NCBI GenBank assembly: GCA_038247995.1
Contig: JBBRUG010000001.1
Span: forward strand, 8,842-72,841
Direction of reading: 5' to 3'
Length of the DNA: 64,000 nt
DNA from: JBBRUG01 sp038247995
GTDB taxonomy: Bacteria; Chloroflexota; Chloroflexia; Chloroflexales; Chloroflexaceae
Part shown: one piece after another, positions 43,156 to 50,833 of the stretch
Numbering within the stretch: position 1 is the stretch's first letter
Layout: every line of letters starts with the position of its first letter
Translations under genes and position numbers: made by a program
Notes under the pieces: model-generated
Seen by the model: only the letters and a program-made list of their open reading frames with translations
Database searches by the model: none
What the model was told of the DNA's origin: nothing

Positions 43156-44331
43156 TTACGCTTCAATTGTTGCCCGATAATATTGCTCTACGCCTTTCTT
43201 GAGCAGCAGAGCGGGATAGCCGGTTACGGGCACGCCGAGCGGGCTGCCCAGGGCGTAGTCGGGGCCGATCGAGACAAGTTCGCCGAGCCGCAGCGGTTCG
43301 TAGGCCCGCGGTGCCTCGCCCGCAATCTCGGCGGCGACACTCTCGGCGATGTGGCTGCCCTGGCGCATCGCGTAACTGGCTGTGGTTGGCACGGTTGCGT
43401 CGGGGCCGTTCGCCGGATCAGGGATCATGGCACAATCGCCGAGCGCAAAAATGGCCGCCTGGCCTTCGACCCGCAGGTAGCGATCAACTTTCACCCGGCC
43501 GCTCTTGGCCACCGGCAAGCCCGAATCAGCGAGCAGCGCCGGGCCTTGAATGCCGGCCGCCCAGACGATTGTCGCCGCGCGCAAAATGCGTCCGTCGCTC
43601 ACCCGCAAGCGGCGCGGCTCAACAGCCGTGACGCCGGTGTTGAGGTAGACGCTGACGCCGAGTTGATCGAGGCGGTTCAATGCCGCGCGTGAGGCCCACT
43701 CGCCGAACTCTTGAAAGATGCCGTCGGCGCGTTCGACTAGCGCAATGCGCGCTTCGCCGCGGGGCACACTAGCCTGTTCGCTCAGATCGTCGGCCCAGGC
43801 GGCGAGCTCGCCGGCAAACTGGCCACCGGTGTAGCCCGCGCCGACAATGGCTGTGGTGAGCAGAATGCGCCGCTCGGTCGGGTCGGTGGTTTTGCCGGCG
43901 GCAATGAACTGATCGATCAGGTGGTCGCGCAGGCGCAGCGCATCGGGATAGGTGCGGAGCGGCAGCGTATGTTCACGTGCGCCGGGAATGCTGTGATAGG
44001 CGGTTTCGGCGCCCAGCGCAATAATCAGCTTATCGTAGGGCACCGGGTCGCTGTCGGCGAGGGCGACGTGGCGCTCAGCGGCATCGATCCGGCTGGCTCG
44101 GCCCTGGACAACCCTAATCGCACGATCACGTAGGAGGCGTTTCAGATCGTAGATCGCCTCACGGCTATGCAGGCCGGCGCTGGCGGTGAGGTGCAGGAGT
44201 TGGACGAGTTGGTGGTAGGGAAACTGATCAAGCAGGGTGATGCTGACGTCGGAACGGCCACGCAGGAGCCGGTCGAGATCGAGGGCGGCGCGCAGGCCGG
44301 CATAACCGGCGCCGAGAATTAGGATTTTCAT
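43156..44331 (-). CDS. NDH-2-like FAD/NAD(P)-binding oxidoreductase
   Basis: Flavoprotein of 391 residues in the type II NADH dehydrogenase / pyridine-nucleotide-disulfide family. It has FAD motif ILILGAGYAGLRAALDL, NAD motif AIVGAGYTGGQFAGEL, the ATG motif TIVWAAGIQGP and the FAD motif IFALGDCAMI. It has no active-site disulfide. The C-terminal KKGVEQYYRATIEA may be amphipathic. Its place between csmN and the SRPBCC gene suggests a redox role tied to chlorosomes, perhaps quinone reduction that controls energy quenching. That is inference. Confidence 0.88.
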   Translation of the reverse strand: MKILILGAGYAGLRAALDLDRLLRGRSDVSITLLDQFPYHQLVQLLHLTASAGLHSREAIYDLKRLLRDRAIRVVQGRASRIDAAERHVALADSDPVPYDKLIIALGAETAYHSIPGAREHTLPLRTYPDALRLRDHLIDQFIAAGKTTDPTERRILLTTAIVGAGYTGGQFAGELAAWADDLSEQASVPRGEARIALVERADGIFQEFGEWASRAALNRLDQLGVSVYLNTGVTAVEPRRLRVSDGRILRAATIVWAAGIQGPALLADSGLPVAKSGRVKVDRYLRVEGQAAIFALGDCAMIPDPANGPDATVPTTASYAMRQGSHIAESVAAEIAGEAPRAYEPLRLGELVSIGPDYALGSPLGVPVTGYPALLLKKGVEQYYRATIEA

Positions 44332-44358
44332 CGTTGGTGCTGTTTCTACTTGGATGCG

Positions 44359-44423
44359 AGGATTCAGGATTCAGGATTCAGGAGACGAGCGTTGCAGTGT
44401 TCCTCCTGACTCCTGACTCCTGG
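44359..44423. repeat. Two facing heptamer repeats (AGGATTC and TCCTGAC)
   Basis: AGGATTC x3.5 (44359-44383) faces TCCTGAC x2.9 (44404-44423), which are near reverse complements, so the pair can form a hairpin. The rest of the 44332-44637 gap shows only loose repeats of CAGTG-containing words and no gene. Confidence 0.88.
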
Positions 44424-44637
44424 CTTTTGTCTTTCCAGCATACCACCAATTCGCTTGCCCGCAGAGCGAACAAAAGGCGACATGGTGAACTGTGCATTGG
44501 CACAGCGATCACCGTGTCGCCTCGGCGGATTTGTCATGGACATCGCCGTTCCCCGCTTCAGTGGCTCCTCAGCGTGGCTCAGTGTTCAATGAACCGCCGA
44601 CCTCAGTGCCTCAGTGGCACATCAGCCTGCTCAGTGT

Positions 44638-45090
44638 TCAGTTCATTGGCGGCGGCGGCGTCTTGGCCGGCTTTTCCACCCACTCGTCCACCCTGGCGGC
44701 GGCGCGCTCGGTCCCATCGGCGGCACGCTCGGCGGTGCGCTCGACAGCGGTGCCGAACTCCTCAGCGGCGCGTGAGAGACGCTCGGAGAAGGCCCGTGCT
44801 CGCTCACCGATCCGCTCGGTACTGGGCATGCTGGGCATGCGCGGCGTGGTTGTCGTGCCGCTGAAGATGTCATCGACGACCCGCTCGGAGACGCCGGCGA
44901 GTTCGCGGGGCAGCGCCACAACGGCGCGGGCCAGTTCGGCCATCGCGCGGCGCACCCGACGGCGGGAGCCTTTAGGCAGCAGAATGAGTGGGGCAGAGGC
45001 AACCGTCAGGCCTAGGCGGGCCGCACCGCCCACAAAGGCGGCGCCGATTTCGAACAGGCCATCACGTTCGACGCGAGTTTCGTGGCTCAT
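44638..45090 (-). CDS. csmN: Chlorosome envelope protein CsmN-like
   Basis: Protein of 150 residues (about 16 kDa). The first 75 residues carry a domain shared with the gene just upstream: a hydrophobic helix AAFVGGAARLGLTVASAPLILLP, then RRRVRRAMAELARAVVALPRELA. An acidic/basic helical region (RIGERARAFSERLSRAAEEFGTAVERT) and a Pro tail follow. Size, pairing with a 106-residue homologue, and position after bchK match CsmN (18 kDa) of Chloroflexus as I recall it. Such proteins sit in the lipid monolayer around the chlorosome. RBS AGGAG. Confidence 0.75.
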   Translation of the reverse strand: MSHETRVERDGLFEIGAAFVGGAARLGLTVASAPLILLPKGSRRRVRRAMAELARAVVALPRELAGVSERVVDDIFSGTTTTPRMPSMPSTERIGERARAFSERLSRAAEEFGTAVERTAERAADGTERAAARVDEWVEKPAKTPPPPMN

Positions 45091-45122
45091 AAGAGTACTC
45101 CTGGTACGCTGTACGCGACAGC

Positions 45123-45443
45123 TTACGATGCGGACAGTTCGTCGTGCGGGGCATGGGGTGCCGTTGCGGCCGGCTTGTCACTCTCGGCGGCCCAATCCTC
45201 GATCGCCTCGCCGGCAATGTCGGCAAAGTCGCGTGGGAGGCTGGCAAAGGCGTGCATCAACTCTTCGGTGGCGTTGCGCAGATGGCCGCGGGTTTCCGGG
45301 GGCATCAAGGCAAAAGGCAGCGTAAAGACCGAGAAGCCCAGCCGCACCACACCGCCGCCGAACTCCATCGCTTGCTCCGCGAAGCTATCGCTGCGTCGGG
45401 TTGCGACGCTCCGCACACGCACCTCTCCTGAAGACTCAGACAT
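45123..45443 (-). CDS. csmM: Chlorosome envelope protein CsmM-like
   Basis: Protein of 106 residues (about 11 kDa, the size known for Chloroflexus CsmM). It has the same domain as its neighbour: EFGGGVVRLGFSVFTLPFALMPPETRG followed by NATEELMHAFASLPRDFAD. The hydrophobic stretch is short and amphipathic, suited to a monolayer. It lies between bchK and csmN with a strong ribosome site (AAGGAGG). The identification rests on size, order and the shared domain, not on alignment. Confidence 0.75.
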   Translation of the reverse strand: MSESSGEVRVRSVATRRSDSFAEQAMEFGGGVVRLGFSVFTLPFALMPPETRGHLRNATEELMHAFASLPRDFADIAGEAIEDWAAESDKPAATAPHAPHDELSAS

Positions 45444-45461
45444 AGGGAACCTCCTTGTAAA

Positions 45462-46388
45462 CTACAGCGACCCAAAATAGCCGCCGACGAGAAATGCCGA
45501 AACAAACTGGATGAGTGCGACAAAGGGGTTGCTCGCCAGCAAGTAACGTACATAGTTCTTCTGGCTGGGATCCTGATAAAGCTTGATCTGATTATAGACC
45601 GGCGCTACCAGGGCCAGTAAGATGAACGCAGCAACCCAATATTGCCCCCACAAGATCGCCAGCACCATTAATAAAACTTCCGAGAGATTGATCACCAGAT
45701 ACGCAACGAGCAGCGTACGCTTGACCCCGATCGCCACCGCCAGTGATTGGAGGCCGTGCTGACGATCACCCTCGACACTCTTGATATCGTTGAGAAAGAG
45801 CAAACCGGCCGCGAGCGAGCCATTGATCCAGGCGATAATCACGCTCTCCCAGGTGAGCTGGGAAAAAATCACGTGGCCGGCGATCCAACTCATGCTCACA
45901 TAACCCAACCCCACAGCGGGCGGACCAAGCCAGAAGTGTTTCTTCAGTTTGAGTGGCGGCGCACTATAGATCACCGAGAGCACAATGCCCAATGCTGCGA
46001 GCAGGACAATGAGCGGGTTGCCGAAGAGCAACGAGATGCCGATTGTCGCCGTGCCGAGGATGATCCAGTTAAACCGCGCTTCCTGGAGCGTCACCAACCC
46101 GGCTGGGATCGGCCGCTCCGGGTCGTTGATTGCATCCAGTTCATGATCGTAGTAGTCGTTAATGCTCTGGCTGAAACCGGTGCCCAGCGGCCCGGTCATC
46201 AGTGCGCCGAGCAGGGCTAAGGCCCAGTGGCGCGGATCGGCTATATTGAAGCCGAACATCCAACCCGACGCAATCGCGCCGCAAAGGCAGACGATCGCGG
46301 GCGAGATCCAGGTTACCGGGTCGGCCAGTTCAATATGGGCCCGAACTTTTTTTGCCAGGGGCACCTGCTGGTCTGTACTGGTTAGCAT
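45462..46388 (-). CDS. bchK: Bacteriochlorophyll c synthase (UbiA-type prenyltransferase)
   Basis: Membrane enzyme of 308 residues that attaches the isoprenoid tail to bacteriochlorophyllide c. It is a UbiA-fold protein with about eight membrane segments. The two Asp-rich motifs are present: QSINDYYDHELDAINDPERP and LNDIKSVEGDRQHGLQSLA. ChlG/BchG and BchK share these motifs. I choose BchK because the gene lies between bchU and csmM/csmN, genes specific to BChl c and chlorosomes. A BchG paralogue cannot be fully excluded. Confidence 0.85.
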   Translation of the reverse strand: MLTSTDQQVPLAKKVRAHIELADPVTWISPAIVCLCGAIASGWMFGFNIADPRHWALALLGALMTGPLGTGFSQSINDYYDHELDAINDPERPIPAGLVTLQEARFNWIILGTATIGISLLFGNPLIVLLAALGIVLSVIYSAPPLKLKKHFWLGPPAVGLGYVSMSWIAGHVIFSQLTWESVIIAWINGSLAAGLLFLNDIKSVEGDRQHGLQSLAVAIGVKRTLLVAYLVINLSEVLLMVLAILWGQYWVAAFILLALVAPVYNQIKLYQDPSQKNYVRYLLASNPFVALIQFVSAFLVGGYFGSL

Positions 46389-46420
46389 CGTCGCTCGCTC
46401 CGCCAGCGGGCCGGCGCCCT

Positions 46421-47512
46421 CTACTGCTTCACCGCCTGGTACAATACGTGGTCGTAGGCGGCAGTGGACGACACGTCGCCGAAGCCAATACTACGCAGCA
46501 ACTCCGGATAGATCGCGTGATCTTTGAATTCCAACACCGAGAAGCCCATGCCCACGGCGCAGAGATAATGGGTCAGGTAATCGTAGTTCGGCTTGGCCGG
46601 ATCGCTGATCACCATGTCGAGGATCAGTACCCGCCCGCCCGGTTCCAGCGCATCGTGGGCCTTCTGGAGCAGCATCGTGCAGAACTGCGGGTTCATCGGG
46701 TAGAGAATGCGCCCAAAGAAGACGGCATCGCCCTTGGGGTATGGCTCGCGGTACATATCAACCACCGTCGGTGTGATCCGCTCGCTAAGCCCGCGCGCGG
46801 CGACGTTCTCTTCCACCAACTCAACCGCACTCGGCAGGTTGATCAGCGTAACATTCAGCTCCGGGAAGCGTTCGCAGAGGATGGAGGCAATATCGCCGAT
46901 CCCGCCGCCCACATCGATCAGCCGGTTCACTTCGTGCAACTGGGCGTAGTCGCGCAGCATTTTGATCGGGAAGTGCAGGTTACTGCGGTGGATCGTCTCG
47001 TAGAAGACGCTGTCTTCCCGCGTGCGCGGCGGGTGCGGGATCAGGCTGGTGAAGTCGGTCTTCCCGCGCACCACATCAGCCATATTGACATAATAATTCT
47101 CCACCAAGCTGGCGATGTAATCCACGAAGGGCACCATGGTCAGGTTGCGATGCGCGTCGGGGGCGGTAAAGAACTGCTCAGCGAAGTTGGTGAGCTGCCA
47201 GCCGCCGTCTACACCATGTGCAAGGCCGATCTGTTGCATTGTGACCAGGAACTTCTCCAGCCGGGCGGGTACGCTGTTCGTTGCCGTAGCCAGGTTGTCG
47301 AGGCTATGCGTGCCGGTGGCCATTGCATCGAAGAGGCCGAGATCGACGGCAGCCTTGATCACAAAAAAATCGACCGTGCCCTTGAATACCATATCGTAGG
47401 CGCGTTCGGAGCCGGCGAACAACTCGGCGTCGTTCGTGCTACAGCGGCAGCCCGGTGAACAGCGCAACGGCGCTTCGGTTGTTGATTCTGAACTTGGCGC
47501 AAGAGTTGTCAT
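46421..47512 (-). CDS. bchU: Bacteriochlorophyllide d C-20 methyltransferase
   Basis: SAM-dependent methyltransferase of 363 residues that methylates the C-20 bridge and so turns BChl d into BChl c. It has the O-methyltransferase layout: a helical dimerisation domain (AYDMVFKGTVDFFVIKAAVDLGLFDAM) and a Rossmann domain with RLIDVGGGIGDIASIL and GGRVLILDMVISDP. The N-terminus has an unusual Cys-rich extension (LRCSPGCRCST). It is upstream of bchK with a 32-base gap. A related small-molecule methyltransferase is the only alternative, and the context argues against it. Confidence 0.87.
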   Translation of the reverse strand: MTTLAPSSESTTEAPLRCSPGCRCSTNDAELFAGSERAYDMVFKGTVDFFVIKAAVDLGLFDAMATGTHSLDNLATATNSVPARLEKFLVTMQQIGLAHGVDGGWQLTNFAEQFFTAPDAHRNLTMVPFVDYIASLVENYYVNMADVVRGKTDFTSLIPHPPRTREDSVFYETIHRSNLHFPIKMLRDYAQLHEVNRLIDVGGGIGDIASILCERFPELNVTLINLPSAVELVEENVAARGLSERITPTVVDMYREPYPKGDAVFFGRILYPMNPQFCTMLLQKAHDALEPGGRVLILDMVISDPAKPNYDYLTHYLCAVGMGFSVLEFKDHAIYPELLRSIGFGDVSSTAAYDHVLYQAVKQ

Positions 47513-47537
47513 CGGTCTTCTTTCCAGTACAAGGCGT

Positions 47538-47642
47538 AGGCTTCAGGCTTCAGGCTTCAGGCTTCAGGAGGTTTAGGATGCTGCTTTACGTTTCAGACCC
47601 GACCCCTGCCGCCTGCGACCTGCCGCCTGCGACCTGCCGCCT
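47538..47642. repeat. Two heptamer arrays (AGGCTTC x4; CCTGCCG/CCTGCGA x5)
   Basis: AGGCTTC occurs four times at 47538-47565, upstream of bchU. CCTGCCG and CCTGCGA alternate for five units at 47605-47639. The second array lies inside the 3' end of the membrane-protein gene and encodes its last residues (RRQVAGGRSQAAG). Confidence 0.95.
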
Positions 47643-48104
47643 AGCCCGATTCAGCAGTGGTTGGGCGAAGATCGGCAGGTAGCTAAACCACCAGGAGCTA
47701 TAGCCGAGCCAGGCAAAAATGCGATGGATGCGGGCGCGGCGCGGGTTGCTGCCCAACGTTGGCCCCCAGCGGTGACCGGTGATCAGCGCCCCGACCATGC
47801 CAATCGTCGGCAGCGGGCCGCTGATCATGAAGTAGATCTTTAGCCAACGCGGCTGATGCTGCCCGCCGAAATCTTCCTCGCGGAAGAGCCGCCCTACGCC
47901 GACAACCGCGACCATCACGTTCATCAGCCAGTCGAAGCCATGGGCCAGATAGGCGAGCCGGGTGCGCAAGATTGCGCGCTCCGGGTTGTGCACTTGAGCT
48001 TCTTGGCGGCAGAGCCGCAAGACGGCGGTGTAGCATGCCAGGGCCACCCCACTCACCAGGGCCATCAAGTACAACATTTGTCGGTCAATGCGCTGTTGGT
48101 TCAT
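47586..48104 (-). CDS. Four-helix membrane protein of the chlorosome cluster, unknown
   Basis: Protein of 172 residues with four membrane segments (MLYLMALVSGVALACYTAVL; DWLMNVMVAVVGVGRLF; IYFMISGPLPTIGMVGALITG; WLGYSSWWFSYLPIF). I do not recognise the family. Its C-terminal 18 residues or so are encoded by a heptamer repeat and are probably not functional, so the original stop may have been lost. It lies upstream of bchU in the same direction; the repeats between them may hold a separate promoter. Confidence 0.75.
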   Translation of the reverse strand: MNQQRIDRQMLYLMALVSGVALACYTAVLRLCRQEAQVHNPERAILRTRLAYLAHGFDWLMNVMVAVVGVGRLFREEDFGGQHQPRWLKIYFMISGPLPTIGMVGALITGHRWGPTLGSNPRRARIHRIFAWLGYSSWWFSYLPIFAQPLLNRARRQVAGGRSQAAGVGSET

Positions 48105-48152
48105 GTTTTTGTATTATAGTACAAAACGTAGATATTTCAAACAAATTTCGGG

Positions 48153-48833
48153 TCAATCCATCCATAGGGGTACCACATCTGGGGCGCCGTACCATGTGCG
48201 TGGTGCGTTATAGAGTACGTGGCGGGCGCCGTCGATCACCAGGTTGTCGGCGCCGGCCAGGTAACAGGCCGAGGTTGGGATTACCCCATCGCCGTCTTGG
48301 TCGCCATTGCCGAACGAAACCTCGTACGAGCGCCAGGCGATCATCGCTTCGATCGCGCCGATCCGTCGCCCGCGCACACCGCGCCCGGCCACCGAGCGAT
48401 AGTTGATGTGTGGGTAGTAAGCGCCGGGATAGCGTTCGTTCAGTATTCCGGCAAAGTTGGCCACCCAGACCTCGACGGTTGAATGCGCCGTGCCGAGGGT
48501 GATCAGGCTGCTCACGTAGCTCTGGCCGTTGTAGCGCACACCATCGAGCGGCTCGGCGGCAAGGTAGGCGCGCGCCAGCCGTCCGCCGGCGCTATGGCCG
48601 ATCAGATCGACATCTGCGCTGCCGGTTTCGCTGCGCGCGATTTCGACGGTTTCCGCCAGCAGATTGAGCACCGGCGCAAAATCGGGATCGCGCAATGTCG
48701 CCCAGCGTGAACGGGCAACCTGGGTAATATAAACAATCCTGGAATACGGCGGCGCGGCGAGGATGCGGGCCATCCCGAGGTAATCTTCGGGGGATGAGAG
48801 CCAGCCCCCCAGAATAACAATTGGCCGGTTCAT
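48153..48833 (-). CDS. Lipase-like alpha/beta hydrolase (PGAP1 type)
   Basis: Hydrolase of 226 residues. It opens MNRPIVILGGWLSSPEDYLG (oxyanion) and has the nucleophile elbow DLIGHSAGGRLAR. GNGDQDGDGVIPTSACYL holds the likely acid, and DGARHVLYN the catalytic His. Cyanobacteria and plants have similar small lipase-like proteins acting on membrane lipids. There is no signal peptide. In this cluster it could remodel galactolipids or wax esters of the chlorosome monolayer; that is inference. Confidence 0.82.
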   Translation of the reverse strand: MNRPIVILGGWLSSPEDYLGMARILAAPPYSRIVYITQVARSRWATLRDPDFAPVLNLLAETVEIARSETGSADVDLIGHSAGGRLARAYLAAEPLDGVRYNGQSYVSSLITLGTAHSTVEVWVANFAGILNERYPGAYYPHINYRSVAGRGVRGRRIGAIEAMIAWRSYEVSFGNGDQDGDGVIPTSACYLAGADNLVIDGARHVLYNAPRTWYGAPDVVPLWMD

Positions 48834-48908
48834 AGATGTTTTGGAGGCAATGCCCCGCACCCGCTCATGAAGAAAGGGTGCGGGGCTGAAGGCGACACAG
48901 CCGCCGCA

Positions 48909-49838
48909 TTAATCCTTCTTCTCTGGCTCGTCGGCAGGCGGTACAACCGGCGGCGGCACGACCGGTGTTTCCATAACCGGCGGCACAACTGGCGGCGGTA
49001 CAATCGGCGCAACGCTTAGTGGGCCACTATTGCTCTCGCCATTGGTCGTTACTTTGATGCGCCGAATGGGTTGCTGACTTCGCGTGGAGCCGGGCAGCGC
49101 ATCGCCGGCGGCATCGGCCGCCTCGCGCCCAAGCCGGCCGAGTTCATCGGTCTGGAAGCGTAACCAGTAGCTGTAGAACTCCCAGACATCCTCGATCGTT
49201 TTGCGCGTCTGCTTGGTGAACGCCTCCAACCCTTCCGGCGGCAGAGCGCCGCGCGCATAAGCGCGGAATAGGTAGCCGATGGGTTGTACATAGCCTTCGG
49301 GGGTCGGCGTTCCGGTCAGGTTTGCCCCTGGAGTGACGCTACCAACGCCATAGCCGTCGCGCGGTAGAGTTGTCGGCGCACCCTGGGCACTGGAGTTGTT
49401 CGGATCGCGGCGGAAATCCAAGCCACTCGTCGAGCCGCCGCCGGTGCTGGCCGGGCGATAGGTGGGGGCCGGCTGTGGCGCACTCGGCGTACGGAGCGGT
49501 TCGGAAGCAGGCCGGGTTACGGGGGCCGGGCGGACTGGAGTGGCGGGCAACGTTGCCGTCATGCGCCGCGGACCGGCGCCTGGCCCGCTGAGCAACTGGC
49601 CGGCCACCGGATCATACACCGAACTGGGGCCATAACGCTTCGGTTCGTTGAAGTCGAGGCCGAGCCAACTGCGCACAAAGCCGGGCACCCAACCGGTACC
49701 TTGTTCGGCCATGCGCTGTCGGTCGCTACTGGAGCGATCATATGCGGGTGGGTCGTAATCGGAATTCAAGCCAAGCAGATTGCGCGCCCAGCGAGGCATC
49801 CAGCGAACGGTGGAGTTGCGATCATCAAAATTACTCAT
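48909..49838 (-). CDS. Pro-rich protein with duplicated N-terminal motif, chlorosome cluster
   Basis: Protein of 309 residues with no known domain. The N-terminus repeats a 12-residue amphipathic motif, WMPRWARNLLGL (13-24) and WVPGFVRSWLGL (50-61). A long low-complexity Pro/Thr/Ser region follows. Around residues 185-245 lies a helical segment (GALPPEGLEAFTKQTRKTIE, VWEFYSYWLRFQTDELGRLG). Then comes PIRRIKV, and a tail of VVPPPVVPP repeats. The basic PIRRIKV resembles motifs in the two PH-like proteins of the cluster. It may be a chlorosome surface or linker protein. Confidence 0.75.
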   Translation of the reverse strand: MSNFDDRNSTVRWMPRWARNLLGLNSDYDPPAYDRSSSDRQRMAEQGTGWVPGFVRSWLGLDFNEPKRYGPSSVYDPVAGQLLSGPGAGPRRMTATLPATPVRPAPVTRPASEPLRTPSAPQPAPTYRPASTGGGSTSGLDFRRDPNNSSAQGAPTTLPRDGYGVGSVTPGANLTGTPTPEGYVQPIGYLFRAYARGALPPEGLEAFTKQTRKTIEDVWEFYSYWLRFQTDELGRLGREAADAAGDALPGSTRSQQPIRRIKVTTNGESNSGPLSVAPIVPPPVVPPVMETPVVPPPVVPPADEPEKKD

Positions 49839-49859
49839 AGCCGATGTCCTTTATTCCGC

Positions 49860-50762
49860 TCAACTGCCGGCAGCGAAGGCGAACAGGCTTTTACGCTGAC
49901 GCTGATGGGGCGCGAAGCAGAAATTGATCACTCGTTCGAGGTCGTCGTTCGGGTAACGCCGATCCAGCGTGCTGATCGAGTCGAGCACATAGGCCAGTTG
50001 CTCGCTCGCCATTGTCGGCGTGCAGCGCACCACGCTGCGGATGATCGTGCGCCGCAGGTGCATACTGTAGCGCAGGCTGGTGCCCGCGAGACGGCTCATC
50101 ACGGCGTCGCGGATGTCGGCGTTGTCGCTGTGGCGCGTCAGCCAGCGGGCCAGCCCGAGGCGCTCGCTGCGATCCAGATAGAAGTTCACCAGGTCGGCCA
50201 GGGCGATGTCGCTCGTCACTGAGGTGACTTCGGCCCAGCGCTTGGCAAATGACTGTTTGTGGAAAGCCGCTAATTCGGCGAGTTGGCCGACGAGATTGGC
50301 GGCGGTATAGTACGGTTCGCGCTCGAAGGTGCGCTGCAACCCCGACTCGTGTTCGGCGAGCACGGCCACCGCCTCGCGCACCACGCCGTCCGATTCATCG
50401 TAGCCGCCGGCGCGCATATGCATTTCGTGGGCCAGTTCGTGCAGCGCAATGCCCACTGAGCCGTCTTCGTCCCAGCGCCCCAGGATGACATACGATCCGC
50501 TGTTGGGCGAGAAGCTGCCGCTATCATTCCACAGGCCGCTGACCCGCCCGCCGTCGAGGGCTTCGAAGGTTAGCCGCTGCTCCAAAATGCCCGGCACGAG
50601 CGCCGCACCCCACATCGCGCCGGCGAGACGGCGGACCTTGCGCGCAAGTTGGGCCGTGTTGTAGCGGTACTCACCTACCATCAGGTTCTGTTCAGGCGCC
50701 CGCTCGATATCGATTATCACTTGCTGGCCGCCGGATCGAAGCAGTAATTGCATAACCTTCAC
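49860..50762 (-). CDS. Putative zinc metallopeptidase (HELAH) of the chlorosome cluster
   Basis: Protein of 300 residues, otherwise unrecognised. Residues 108-112 are HELAH, in the helix GIALHELAHEMHM, and a candidate third ligand Glu lies in VVREAVAVLAE (E130). This is the gluzincin pattern: two His and the catalytic Glu, then a distant Glu. A beta-rich region (SYVILGRWDEDG) precedes the helix as in many such peptidases. The C-terminal half is helical. There is no signal peptide. I propose it could process the CsmA propeptide or other chlorosome proteins; the sequence does not prove that. Confidence 0.65.
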   Translation of the reverse strand: MKVMQLLLRSGGQQVIIDIERAPEQNLMVGEYRYNTAQLARKVRRLAGAMWGAALVPGILEQRLTFEALDGGRVSGLWNDSGSFSPNSGSYVILGRWDEDGSVGIALHELAHEMHMRAGGYDESDGVVREAVAVLAEHESGLQRTFEREPYYTAANLVGQLAELAAFHKQSFAKRWAEVTSVTSDIALADLVNFYLDRSERLGLARWLTRHSDNADIRDAVMSRLAGTSLRYSMHLRRTIIRSVVRCTPTMASEQLAYVLDSISTLDRRYPNDDLERVINFCFAPHQRQRKSLFAFAAGS

Positions 50763-50782
50763 TCCACCCTAGCGTTACGAAC

Positions 50783-50806
50783 AAAGGAACAAAGGAACAA
50801 AGGAAC
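50783..50806. repeat. Octamer tandem repeat (AAAGGAAC x3)
   Basis: Three perfect 8-base units, flanked by partial copies, in the gap between the hydrolase stop and the metallopeptidase start. Confidence 0.92.
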
Positions 50807-50833
50807 AAACTGCGGATCGTAGTCGGTAAACCG

